From an uncultured Collinsella sp. (GTDB taxonomy: Bacteria > Actinomycetota > Coriobacteriia > Coriobacteriales > Coriobacteriaceae), in contig CABRIC010000006.1 of NCBI GenBank assembly GCA_902470905.1, forward strand, positions 1 to 64,000: a DNA stretch of 64,000 bases. Direction: 5' to 3'. How positions within the stretch are numbered: the stretch's first letter is position 1; each line of letters starts with the position of its first letter. The position numbers and the translations under genes are program-made. A model generated the notes under the pieces. The model had not been told where the DNA came from, did not search any database, and saw nothing but the letters and a program-made list of their open reading frames with translations. Below, piece by piece: positions 32,354-41,441 of this stretch.

Positions 32354-34996
32354 CTACAGCGCGCCGGAACCGGCTTGCATCATGCCGCCGGGGCCCGAGG
32401 TCACGCCGCCGCTCACGGGCGCGGCGTTGCCGGTGTGCGGTGCCGCCGGGGCGGTATCGCCACCGAGCGTGCCCGCCGGACGCGGTGCCGGGATCTCGCC
32501 CGTGCCGTGGCTAAAGACAAACTTGCCATCGGCCACGTCGCACAGGACGGTATCGCCCTCGCCCCACTCGCCGGCCAGAAGCTCCTCGGACAGCGGGTCC
32601 TCGATGAGCTTTTGAATAGCACGGCGCAGCGGACGCGCACCGTTGGTGAGGTCGGTGCCCTCGGCCACGATCTTGTCATAGGCCGCATCGGTGAGCTTGA
32701 TGTTCATGCAGTTGGCAATCAAACGCTGACGCAGGTCGTCCACCAGCAGGTGCGCGATCTTGGTGAGATTCTCACCCGAGAGCTTCTGGAACACCACAAT
32801 GTCGTCGATACGGTTGAGCAGCTCGGGGCGGAACAGACGCTTGAGCTCGCCCATCGCGCGGCCGCGGATCTCACTCGACGTGAGGCCCTGCTCGCCGGTG
32901 GTGCCAAAGCCCACGCTCGCATCCTGCGCAATCTCGCGAGCGCCCACGTTGGACGTCATGATGATCACGGTGTTGCGGAAGTCGACCGTCTTGCCTTGGC
33001 TATCGGTCAGGCGGCCCTCCTCCAGCACCTGCAGCAAGATGTTGAAGATATCGGGGTGCGCCTTCTCGATCTCGTCGAACAGCACGACCGAGTACGGGTG
33101 ACGACGAACGGCCTTGGTGAGCTGGCCGCCCTCGTCGTGACCGACGTAACCCGGAGGGCTACCGATAAGCTTGGAGACCTCGAACTCGCTACCGAACTCG
33201 GACATGTCGAAGCTGATGAGCGCATCCTTGCTGCCAAAGAGGTACTCGGCGAGCGTCTTGGCGAGCTCGGTCTTGCCCGTGCCGGTGGGACCCAGGAAGA
33301 TAAAGCTGCCGCCGGGGCGACGCGGGTCCTTGAGCGGCGAGCGGCTGCGGCGCACGGCCTTGGCAACTGCCTCGACAGCCTCATCCTGACCGATGATGCG
33401 CGTCTTGAGCACGCTTTCGGCCTGCAGCAGGCGACGGCTCTCGCTCTCGGTAAGCGAAGACACCGGCACGCCCGAAGTCACGGACACGATGTCGGCGATC
33501 TGGGAGACATCGATGGTGAGCGGGCTGGCGTCGAGCTCGGCGGTCCAGGCGGCCTTGGCCTCGGCGAGCTCAATCTCGGCGGCCTTCTGCTGCTCGGTGA
33601 TCTCGGCGGCCTTGTTCATGTCGTCGCTCTCGGTGGCCTCCTGCGCGGCGGCCTTAAGCTCCTCCACGCGATGCTCGGCCTCACGCACCGGCTCGGGCGC
33701 GCGATTCGCGGCGATGCGAGCGCGGGCACCGGCCTCGTCGATAAGGTCGATGGCCTTATCGGGCAGGAAGCGATCCTGGATGTAGCGGTTGGAAAGGTTC
33801 GCGGCGGCCTCGATAGCACCCTGCGTATAGCGCACATGGTGGTGCTCCTCGTAGCGCGGCTTGAGCGCGGTCAGGATCTTGACCGTGTCCTCGACGCTCG
33901 GCTCCTCGACATCGATGGTCTGGAAGCGACGCTCGAAGGCCGGGTCCTTGGTGAGGTACTTGCGGAACTCCTCGGCCGTGGTGGCGCCAATAATCTGAAA
34001 GGCACCGCGCGCAAGTACGGGCTTGAGCATGGAGCTCGCGTCGATGGAGCCCTCGGCAGAACCGGCACCGATGATGGTATGCATCTCGTCAATAAACAGG
34101 ATAACGTCGTCAGCTTCGGTGGCCTCCTGGATCACGTTCTTGAGGCGCTCCTCGAACTCACCGCGATACTTGGCGCCCGCAACGAGACCCGGCAGGTCGA
34201 GCGTCCAGATATTCTGGTTCATGAGGTTCTCGGGCACGTTGCCAGCTGCAATCTGCTGAGCCAGACCCTCGACGATGGCCGTCTTGCCCACGCCGGGGTC
34301 GCCCAAGATAAGCGGATTGTTCTTGGTGCGACGCGAAAGGATCTCCATCATACGCTGGACTTCCTTTTCGCGACCAATTACAGGGTCGAGCTCGCCGTCG
34401 CGCGCCTTCTGCGTAAGGTTGGTGGCGAACTGCTTGAGCGTGTCGGTGCCGCTCCCCTTTTGCTGCGACGCGTCCGAGCCGCTAAAGAACGGCAGGCCCG
34501 CACCGGGACGCCCGGCACCGGCGCCGGCGAGCGGACGCTTCTTATCCTGGTCCTTGGCAGTGAGTTTCTCGATAGCCTTTTTGATGGAGGCGGACGACAC
34601 ACCCAGACGCATGAGGATGTCCATGGCCATGCCGTTGCCCTCTTCGACGATGCCGATCAGCAAGTGCTCGGTCGACACGTAGGTCTGGTTGTTCTCACGC
34701 GCCACGCGGAATGAACGCTCCATCACGCTAATGACGAGCGGCGTAAAGGCGAGCTTAGCGGCCTCGGTCTCCTCACTGGGCTCGGGAACGGTGGTCTGGA
34801 CCTCTTTGAGGGTGTCCATGATGTCGTCGTAGGAGATATCGAGCGAGCGCAGCGCCTCGGCGGCAATGCCCTCGTCCTCCTTGGCAAGCGCGAGCAGCAG
34901 ATGCTCGGTACCCACCTTATTTGAATGAAGATCGAGCGCCTCCTGCTTGGCCATGGACATGACCTTGCGCGCTCGATCGGTAAATCTATCTAACAT
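32354..34996 (-). CDS. clpC: ATP-dependent Clp protease ATP-binding subunit ClpC
   Basis: AAA+ unfoldase of 880 residues that feeds proteins to ClpP. It has an N-terminal double Clp-N domain (MLDRFTDRARKVMSMAKQEA), D1 with Walker A GDPGVGKTAIVEG, a middle coiled-coil region near residues 410-470 typical of ClpC, and D2 with GPTGTGKTELAK. The C-terminal tail is Gly/Ala/Pro-rich. Unlike in Firmicutes, no ctsR, mcsA or mcsB is adjacent, matching the actinobacterial arrangement. I start at ATG 34996 (AAGGAA upstream). Confidence 0.95.
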   Translation of the reverse strand: MLDRFTDRARKVMSMAKQEALDLHSNKVGTEHLLLALAKEDEGIAAEALRSLDISYDDIMDTLKEVQTTVPEPSEETEAAKLAFTPLVISVMERSFRVARENNQTYVSTEHLLIGIVEEGNGMAMDILMRLGVSSASIKKAIEKLTAKDQDKKRPLAGAGAGRPGAGLPFFSGSDASQQKGSGTDTLKQFATNLTQKARDGELDPVIGREKEVQRMMEILSRRTKNNPLILGDPGVGKTAIVEGLAQQIAAGNVPENLMNQNIWTLDLPGLVAGAKYRGEFEERLKNVIQEATEADDVILFIDEMHTIIGAGSAEGSIDASSMLKPVLARGAFQIIGATTAEEFRKYLTKDPAFERRFQTIDVEEPSVEDTVKILTALKPRYEEHHHVRYTQGAIEAAANLSNRYIQDRFLPDKAIDLIDEAGARARIAANRAPEPVREAEHRVEELKAAAQEATESDDMNKAAEITEQQKAAEIELAEAKAAWTAELDASPLTIDVSQIADIVSVTSGVPVSSLTESESRRLLQAESVLKTRIIGQDEAVEAVAKAVRRSRSPLKDPRRPGGSFIFLGPTGTGKTELAKTLAEYLFGSKDALISFDMSEFGSEFEVSKLIGSPPGYVGHDEGGQLTKAVRRHPYSVVLFDEIEKAHPDIFNILLQVLEEGRLTDSQGKTVDFRNTVIIMTSNVGAREIAQDASVGFGTTGEQGLTSSEIRGRAMGELKRLFRPELLNRIDDIVVFQKLSGENLTKIAHLLVDDLRQRLIANCMNIKLTDAAYDKIVAEGTDLTNGARPLRRAIQKLIEDPLSEELLAGEWGEGDTVLCDVADGKFVFSHGTGEIPAPRPAGTLGGDTAPAAPHTGNAAPVSGGVTSGPGGMMQAGSGAL

Positions 34997-35188
34997 GCTC
35001 GTTTCCTTACATGAGTTCATCGAAATCAAAACGCCCGCCCGTCGGCGGCGCTTTTGTCTCTTTACCCACAGGTTGTCTATGTTAACAGCTGGAGGAATAT
35101 CTATAAACCCGGCTCACATGAATGCAGGTTATGACCGCATCGCGGGACTCACCGCGCGATGCGCGACAGGCGCCCCGCAAGAGAAACC

Positions 35189-35878
35189 CTAGGTGTCTTT
35201 CACCACGTCGGGACTCGTCGCACGCGATGCGCGATAGGCATCGGCCTCCTTGGAGACGCGTTCGAGCAGCTCGGATGTATCGACGCCCTCGACTTGCGCG
35301 ACCGTTTCCACCGTCTGCATGGCGACCGCCCTCAGGTACGCGCACGCGCTGTCCCCCAGCTGCTCGAGGTCTATCTCCTCGCCGCCCTCCCGGGCAAAGC
35401 CGACCGCCATCACAAAGCCCATGATGCCCGAGACCAGAAAGCCCACCGCAAAGCTCGAATCTGCCTTGAGCTCTTCTTCGTCGGGGTGGACGATCTCTCT
35501 CACGCGGTCGATGATGATCGTATGGATGCCCTGCACGACCTGCTCGGCGGCACCCGCCCTCATGGTGATGACGATGCGCCGCAGCAGGCAGCGGACGTCG
35601 CGCCGGTCGAACGCCGAAAGGTCGCCCTCGCTCGAAAAATGCCAGAGGGTATCGGTGATGAGCTCGTTATCCTGCAGCAGCTGGGCTATGGCGATGGCGA
35701 CGAGTTCATCGAAATCGTGAAAATAGTAGTAAAACGTTCCGCGATTGCACTGGGCGGCGCGGGTCACCTCGCCAACCGACAGCTCGAAGATGCTGTTGTT
35801 CTCGATGAGCTCCCAAAACGCCTCGATGATACGGGTGCGTGCATCGGGCGCATCGGCGTCCTTACGCGGTCTCGCCAT
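35189..35878 (-). CDS. TetR-family regulator of the activase-dehydratase gene
   Basis: Repressor-type protein of about 229 residues. The N-terminal HTH reads RTRIIEAFWELIENNS, then VGEVTRAAQCNRGTFYYYFH, the typical TetR recognition region. The ligand-binding half is not recognisable. Its start overlaps the last 17 bases of the upstream 1479-residue gene, so the two are co-expressed. A perfect 21-base palindrome in front of that gene (40351-40371) is the natural candidate operator. A GTG three codons upstream is an alternative start. Confidence 0.88.
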   Translation of the reverse strand: MARPRKDADAPDARTRIIEAFWELIENNSIFELSVGEVTRAAQCNRGTFYYYFHDFDELVAIAIAQLLQDNELITDTLWHFSSEGDLSAFDRRDVRCLLRRIVITMRAGAAEQVVQGIHTIIIDRVREIVHPDEEELKADSSFAVGFLVSGIMGFVMAVGFAREGGEEIDLEQLGDSACAYLRAVAMQTVETVAQVEGVDTSELLERVSKEADAYRASRATSPDVVKDT

Positions 35879-38800
35879 GCGCCTCACCGCACCCCTGCGC
35901 CTTGGCGTTCATGATGAGCATCTGAAGACGGTTCTCCACGTTGGCGAAGCTCACGTCGGGATCGTAGTCGAGCGGCAGGAACTGCGCCGTGGGATACTGC
36001 TCCTTGAGCGCATGGATGAGCCCGCGCCCCACGACATGGTTGGGCAGACACCCGAACGGCTGCAGGATCACGAAGTTGCGGCAGCCGCGCTTGGCGTGCT
36101 CGAGAATCTCCGCCGGAATCAGCACGCCCTCGCCCGCATCGAACGTATGGTGCAGGATCTTATCGCTCGCGCGCACGAGCTCGGGCATGCGCGTCGGCGG
36201 CTCGTAGAGCGGGCTCGCCGCGCCCAGGCGGTCGCAACGGTCGTGCGCGAGCTCGAACAGGTTGTCCGCCGTGGCGTACCAGGCCTTTTCGGGCAGCGAC
36301 AGGTCGACGTGGAACTCGCGCGACTGCGCATGCTTGTAGAAATAGGTCTTGCGGATCACGTCGGTCATGCGCGCCTCGATGACCTCGAGCCCGTTGTCCT
36401 CGAGGTAGCGCTCGATCTCGTGGTTGGCGCCGAGATGGAAATTGAGCAGGTACTCGCCCACGATGAGAACGGTCGGATGCGGGTTCGAGCGGTCGTACGG
36501 AACGGCGTCCATGATCGCAAGCGCGCGTTTGAAGCCCGTCGCCTGGCCTCTCAGCCCGGAGCGCTCCATGCCCTCGATAACCTCATCGAGCGCGCGGTCG
36601 AACGCAGCGTCCGCCGCGCCCTTCTCGAGCTCGTAGGGACGGATGCGCCTAAGCATGGCCTCGAGGGCATCGATCATGGGAAGACCGTAGGCGATCTGGA
36701 TGCTCGGGCCAAGGCCGAGCTTGAAGCCCGGATGCGCATTGTGGGCATCGACGTCGTCGTTGGTGAGCACCGGGACATAGTCGTATCCCGCGTCGTCGAG
36801 CGCGCGGCGCAGCAGGGGCATGTAGTGCGTCAGGCGGCAGTCGCCGATATACTTGCCAGTCACCACGGCGACGTCGTGCGGGTCGTACTTACCGCTCTCG
36901 AGTGCCGCGAGCGCCTCGCCGATCACGATTTGCGCGGGGAAGCAGATGTCGTTGTGCACATAGCGTTTGCCCAGGCGGATGGCATCCTCGCGCCCGATAT
37001 CAAGGGCCTCGGCGCGCACGCCCTGATTGCGCATCGCCGCGGTCATGAGCCTGCAGAACGCATGGGAGGTGTTGGGGACCAGCGCGATCTTGTCGTGCCG
37101 GTCGCGCTTGGTGTACTTGACCTTATACGGGTCGTCGAGCGGATGGACCGCGTGCACCCGGGCGCCCTCGGCACGCTCCTCCGCGCGACGACGGTTGACC
37201 GACTCGATAAACGAACGCACGCGAATGCCCATGGGACCGGCGACGTCGCTCTCATCGAGCTTGATCATCATCGGAACCTTGGAGCCCATCTCGCCCATCA
37301 TGCGCGCGATCTCGTCGGTGAGATACGCATCGTGGCCGCAGCCGAAGCTGCCCATCTGCACGAGCTCGAGCTCGGGCGTCGATGCGACGATGACCGCGCA
37401 CGACAGCATGCGCGCATGGTAGTTGTTCACGATGTCGATGCGGCTGTTGGAAAGATCGACGTTGCAGACCCCCGGCACCGCATCGGGCGTCAGCACGGGG
37501 ATGCCGCGCTCAGAGAAGAGCTTGGGCAGCCCGTGGTTGACCAGCGGGTCGTTGTGGTACGGGCGCGAAGCGATCACCACCGCGTAGCCGCCGTCCTCGC
37601 GCACGTTCTCGAGCACCTGCCTGCCGCGCAGCTGCAGCTGGTTCTCAAACGTCTCCTGCGCGCGGTCCGCCTGCTCGGTCGCCTTGGCAACCAGGTCGGC
37701 ATCGATATCGAAGGTCTCCTTGCACCACGCCTTGAGCTGGCGGTTTCGGTCGCCCTCGTCGTACCAGTGGAACAGCGGCGTATCGAACGGAACGCCGAAA
37801 CGCTCCTCCGGGTTATCGGAATTGCGCATCACGTAGGGGTATCCCTTTACGACGGCGCACATCCACTCGCTGGTAGAGGCGGTGTTTTCGGTGGGCACCG
37901 TCGTGATGATGGGCATGAAGATGCGGTCGACGCCGGCGTCGACGAGATTGCGGATGTGCCCGTGGACGAGCTTGGCCGGGAAGCACACGGTGTCGGATGT
38001 GACGTGCGCCAGACCGCGCTCGTACATCGCCTTGGTGCTGCGTCCCGAGACGCGCACCTTAAAGCCGAGCGTGCTGAAGAACGTCGACCAGAACGGCATG
38101 GTGTCCCAGAACTCGAGCACACGGGGAATGCCGATCGTGACATCGCGCCCCCCGCAGACGGGAACCGTGGGGTACGACTCGAACAGCAGCTTCTCGCGGT
38201 CGACAAAGAGATTGGGGGCAGCCGCGGTCCGGTCGCGCCCCGTGCCGGGTGCCTGTGCCTCGCAAGCACCCTGCGGACGCAGCTCCTCCGTCGCGGGAAC
38301 CTCGCGCACGAGCTCATCCCATGAGATGGCGCCGCCGCGCGGGCAGCGATTGCCCGTGACGTAAAGCGAGCCGTCGCCAAATGCCACGACCGCGCGCTGG
38401 CAGCGGTTGTTGCACCGACGGCAGGTAACGCCGCCGAACTCGCGATGCTCGAAGCGCTCCACGGCATCGAGCCCGATAAACGACGTGCCGGCGTCGCCCT
38501 TGCGGCATTCCTCGCGCGCGAGCAGGGCGATACCGATAGCGCCCATCAGCCCCGGGTGGGGCGCACGCGTGACGGGTTTGCCCAGATACTGCTCGAATGC
38601 GCGCAGCACCGCGTCGTTTCGGAACGTGCCGCCCTGGACGACGACTTTGTCGCCCAGACGGTTGAGATTTGAAACGCGAATGACCTTGGTGAACACGTTC
38701 TCGATAATCGAACGGCAGAGACCGGCCATGATGTCGCCCGGACCCTTACCGCGCCGCTGCTCGGAAACGACGCTGCTGTTCATGAACACCGTGCAGCGGC

Positions 38801-40301
38801 TGCCGAGAACGGCGGGGGCTTTGGACGAAAATGCCTCGGTCGCGATATCCTCAACGGCTATTCCGAGGTTTTTGGCAAAACCCTCGAGGAACGAGCCGCA
38901 GCCCGCAGAGCACGCCTCGTTGACGACGATATCGGTCAGCACGCCGTGGTTGAGCCAGATGGCCTTCATATCCTGTCCGCCGATGTCGAGCACGAAGGTC
39001 GCATCGGGAACGCATGCGCACGCGGCGCGGGCGTGCGAGACCGTCTCGACCGTATGGTAGTCGGCGTGGAACGCGCGCGCGAAAAGCTCCTCGCCGTATC
39101 CCGTGGTGCCCACGGCATCGATCGCAAGCGTGACTCCCGCTGTCTCCCAGCGGTTCTTCAAGCTGACAAGACCCTGTTGGGCGACGTCGAGCGGTCTGCC
39201 GTTATTAGACGCGTAGAACGAATCGACAAGCTCACCCGCCTCATCGACCAGGGCGAACTTGGTCGTCGTGCTCCCCGAATCGATACCGAGCGCCACACGC
39301 ACCGTCTCTCCGGGCGCATACGCATCCGGACCCTTTGCCGGCGTCTCTTTGCCATGGCGTGCCGTAAAATCCGCCTGCTCGGCAGGTGTGGCAAAAAAGG
39401 GCTGGGCAAGACGTCCCTCCCCGCTTGCGGGCGCGACCGTCTCGAGCTTATCCAGCCGGACAAAAGCGTCGGGAAGGTCGATCGGTTGGGACGATGCGAA
39501 CATGTCGGTCAGCGACAGGGCGGCACCGCGCGCGACCATGATCTGCGGATCGCGCGGGACGATAACCTGATCGTCCGATAGATTCAGTTGCTCCCGGAAC
39601 ACGCGGACCAGTGTGGGGTTGTAGGCGAGCGTACCGCCCTCGAAGATTACCGGCGGCTCGATGTCGATACCCTGGGCCAGACCGCCGATCGTTTGGCGGG
39701 CGACCGCGTGAAGCGCCGAAAGCGCCAGGTCGGTGGTAGGAATGCCCTCGTTGAGCAGCGGCTGGATATCGGTCTTTGCGTACACGCCGCAGCGGCCCGA
39801 GACCTCGTGGACGGTCGTTCCCCGGCTTGCGAGCTGCTCGAACTCGCCCGATTCGGTGCCGACCCCCATGAGCTTTGCCATCTCGTCGATAAATGCACCG
39901 GTACCGCCTGCGCACGAGCCGTTCATGCGCATGTCGGCAACCTCGATGTCTCCCTTATCGTTGGTGCGGAAGAAGATCATCTTGGCGTCTTGGCCGCCCA
40001 GCTCGATGGCGCAGCGCGTCTGCGGATAGAACCTGCTGATCGCGAGCGCGTTGGCGACCACCTCCTGAACGTACGAGGCGCCCAGCGCGGTCGCGATATC
40101 GCGCGCACCCGAGCCGGTCACCGCAACGCGCAGTGACTCATGGGGAAAGCGCTCGGCGAGCTCGCCGAGCATGGCGCGCACGCTCGCTGTCTGACACGCC
40201 CCGTGGCGGCGATATCCCCACCACGCCTCGGTCATATCCTCGTGCATCGCGTAAACTTTGGTCGTCGTCGACCCTACGTCCAGTCCTACTAGCAACGCCA
40301 T
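35862..40301 (-). CDS. Fused CoA-substrate activase / 2-hydroxyacyl-CoA dehydratase-type protein
   Basis: Very large protein of 1479 residues. Two ASKHA ATPase (BadF/HgdC-type) domains are fused: residues 1-300 (LVGLDVGSTTTKVYA, NGSCAGGTGAFIDEMAKLMG) and about 330-610 (GIDSGSTTTKFALVDE, NEACSAGCGSFLEGFAKN). Each keeps the Cys that would ligate the bridging [4Fe-4S] cluster. A Cys-rich linker (CRRCNNRCQR, RCPRGG) leads into DUF2229/HgdB-like dehydratase modules. Relatives use ATP to drive low-potential electron transfer for radical dehydration; in this fused class the substrate is unproven. It shares a transcript with its TetR regulator. Start ATG 40301. Confidence 0.85.
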   Translation of the reverse strand: MALLVGLDVGSTTTKVYAMHEDMTEAWWGYRRHGACQTASVRAMLGELAERFPHESLRVAVTGSGARDIATALGASYVQEVVANALAISRFYPQTRCAIELGGQDAKMIFFRTNDKGDIEVADMRMNGSCAGGTGAFIDEMAKLMGVGTESGEFEQLASRGTTVHEVSGRCGVYAKTDIQPLLNEGIPTTDLALSALHAVARQTIGGLAQGIDIEPPVIFEGGTLAYNPTLVRVFREQLNLSDDQVIVPRDPQIMVARGAALSLTDMFASSQPIDLPDAFVRLDKLETVAPASGEGRLAQPFFATPAEQADFTARHGKETPAKGPDAYAPGETVRVALGIDSGSTTTKFALVDEAGELVDSFYASNNGRPLDVAQQGLVSLKNRWETAGVTLAIDAVGTTGYGEELFARAFHADYHTVETVSHARAACACVPDATFVLDIGGQDMKAIWLNHGVLTDIVVNEACSAGCGSFLEGFAKNLGIAVEDIATEAFSSKAPAVLGSRCTVFMNSSVVSEQRRGKGPGDIMAGLCRSIIENVFTKVIRVSNLNRLGDKVVVQGGTFRNDAVLRAFEQYLGKPVTRAPHPGLMGAIGIALLAREECRKGDAGTSFIGLDAVERFEHREFGGVTCRRCNNRCQRAVVAFGDGSLYVTGNRCPRGGAISWDELVREVPATEELRPQGACEAQAPGTGRDRTAAAPNLFVDREKLLFESYPTVPVCGGRDVTIGIPRVLEFWDTMPFWSTFFSTLGFKVRVSGRSTKAMYERGLAHVTSDTVCFPAKLVHGHIRNLVDAGVDRIFMPIITTVPTENTASTSEWMCAVVKGYPYVMRNSDNPEERFGVPFDTPLFHWYDEGDRNRQLKAWCKETFDIDADLVAKATEQADRAQETFENQLQLRGRQVLENVREDGGYAVVIASRPYHNDPLVNHGLPKLFSERGIPVLTPDAVPGVCNVDLSNSRIDIVNNYHARMLSCAVIVASTPELELVQMGSFGCGHDAYLTDEIARMMGEMGSKVPMMIKLDESDVAGPMGIRVRSFIESVNRRRAEERAEGARVHAVHPLDDPYKVKYTKRDRHDKIALVPNTSHAFCRLMTAAMRNQGVRAEALDIGREDAIRLGKRYVHNDICFPAQIVIGEALAALESGKYDPHDVAVVTGKYIGDCRLTHYMPLLRRALDDAGYDYVPVLTNDDVDAHNAHPGFKLGLGPSIQIAYGLPMIDALEAMLRRIRPYELEKGAADAAFDRALDEVIEGMERSGLRGQATGFKRALAIMDAVPYDRSNPHPTVLIVGEYLLNFHLGANHEIERYLEDNGLEVIEARMTDVIRKTYFYKHAQSREFHVDLSLPEKAWYATADNLFELAHDRCDRLGAASPLYEPPTRMPELVRASDKILHHTFDAGEGVLIPAEILEHAKRGCRNFVILQPFGCLPNHVVGRGLIHALKEQYPTAQFLPLDYDPDVSFANVENRLQMLIMNAKAQGCGEAHGETA

Positions 40302-40350
40302 AATGCTCCGTCTCTCGCATTTTTCCCGCTAGAGATATACCACTCTACGT

Positions 40351-40371
40351 AATACAACAGACTGTTGTATT
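40351..40371. promoter_or_regulatory. Perfect 21-base palindrome, probable TetR operator
   Basis: AATACAACA-GAC-TGTTGTATT, 50 bases before the activase-dehydratase start, just upstream of a TATATC -10-like box on the minus strand. Its size and symmetry fit a TetR dimer site. Confidence 0.75.
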
Positions 40372-40383
40372 TAAACTCCGTAT

Positions 40384-40416
40384 AAAAAGCGGCTGCCGAA
40401 ACGCTTCAGCAGCGGC
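40384..40416 (-). terminator. Probable terminator of the DUF2798 gene
   Basis: An imperfect stem (GCCGCTGCTGA with TCGGCAGCCGC) is followed on the minus strand by TTTTTATA. The stem has two mismatches. Confidence 0.55.
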
Positions 40417-40582
40417 CGAATGCACCAACAGATTGTTCTGCGCGCTAGCACGTCGGGCAACGGAGCAGCACGGGCCCTCCGGTCATGCGCACCGCTCACG
40501 CCCGCGATGTCGCCGAGAGAGCTATCCACGCTTAGGGCTCCAACCAAGCAAGTCGCCCGCGCTCAGCAGATCCCTAAGCGAG

Positions 40583-41131
40583 CTACTCGCACTCAGGAGC
40601 CATAGCCTGCTCCAAGAGCTCGGCATGCTCCTCCTCGAAAACCGTCCCCACAGGGAAGGCGCGACGGAAGACGAAGTGGGAAATCGGACCGGCTACCAAA
40701 AGGTTCCACGGCAGCGCCATCACAAAATTATGCGGGATGTTGATCATCCAGATCGCGGGCACGGAATACAGGTTCGCAAGGATGCCGCCGGGCATGTGCG
40801 TCAGACCCTCGCAGGCACCGTACAGCGACATGATGATAACCATGGGAACGACCATGCAGGAGCTGACGGCGAGCGTCATGGCAAGCGGCGAGCTCTTGCC
40901 CGGCGTGACCAAGTACTTAAAGGCGAAACCCTTGGCGAGCGGGCTGGCGACGAACCAGTCGCAGCACATGGCAAAAATGTAGGCAACGGGGAAGCCGAGC
41001 CACGCAGCGGCAACGACCTCGCCGTTGATGGCCCCGTGCTGCAGGGCAACGTTGTAGATGCTCATCCAGAGCACCATGCAAAAGCACATGATAAAGGTGA
41101 ACAGCAGGCTCTCTCGTTTGTTGATAGGCAT
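40583..41131 (-). CDS. DUF2798-family membrane protein
   Basis: Integral membrane protein of 182 residues with about four hydrophobic segments (LLFTFIMCFCMVLWMSIY, AWLGFPVAYIFAMCCDWFV, MTLAVSSCMVVPMVIIMSLY, and VPAIWMINIPHNFVMALPWN). The repeated halves match DUF2798, a family of unknown function. The start at 41131 follows AAGGA about 11 bases upstream. A strong hairpin with a T-run lies 49-95 bases upstream of the start, so a leader-based control is possible. It stands alone between the ThrE-like gene and the activase gene. Confidence 0.75.
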   Translation of the reverse strand: MPINKRESLLFTFIMCFCMVLWMSIYNVALQHGAINGEVVAAAWLGFPVAYIFAMCCDWFVASPLAKGFAFKYLVTPGKSSPLAMTLAVSSCMVVPMVIIMSLYGACEGLTHMPGGILANLYSVPAIWMINIPHNFVMALPWNLLVAGPISHFVFRRAFPVGTVFEEEHAELLEQAMAPECE

Positions 41132-41175
41132 GAAGGGCAGATTCCTTTCTGTGTTGTGCCGCGGCGCCACGCAAC

Positions 41176-41226
41176 AAAAACGGGCGGGCAAGATGGAGCT
41201 GTTGGGACTTCATCTCGCCCGCCCGT
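41176..41226 (-). terminator. Strong hairpin with T-run upstream of the DUF2798 gene
   Basis: ACGGGCGGGC-AGATG pairs with CATCT-GCCCGCCCGT across about 17 bases and is followed by TTTTTG on the minus strand. It lies in the leader of the DUF2798 gene, 216 bases after the ThrE-like gene. It could be a second terminator or an attenuator. Confidence 0.75.
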
Positions 41227-41338
41227 GTTACGCGCGTCTGCGACTACTTATGTGGTGGAACTACCCTAACACGAACGGCGCGCGCTTCGTAAGCGTTGAG
41301 TTTGTGGAGATGCAGGGCACCAAAACCGCGACCCCATA

Positions 41339-41405
41339 AGTTGCGGTGGAATACGGACTGTTTTGACCCTTTAAGCAACAATTCAGTCCCTATTTCACCG
41401 CAACT
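41339..41405. repeat. Long inverted repeat with AGGGACTG core
   Basis: 22-base arms at 41339-41360 and 41384-41405 match at 20 of 22 positions around a 23-base centre. The core AATAGGGACTG resembles the AGGGGACAG motif of the stop-proximal hairpin family. It lies just behind copy E. Confidence 0.8.
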
Positions 41406-41408
41406 CAT

Positions 41409-41441
41409 TTGGTGCAAAGTAACCTGTCCCCCTTGCACCAA
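41409..41441 (-). repeat. Stop-proximal hairpin repeat, copy E
   Basis: On the minus strand, immediately after the TAA of the ThrE-like gene, TTGGTGCAA pairs perfectly with TTGCACCAA around GGGGGACAGGTTACT. The loop again carries GGGGACAGG on the coding strand. Confidence 0.82.

Noticed and set aside
35745..38324. An 859-codon plus-strand reading frame
   Set aside because: It lies antisense to the activase-dehydratase gene, whose motifs are unambiguous. Long antisense frames are expected from GC-rich codon bias.
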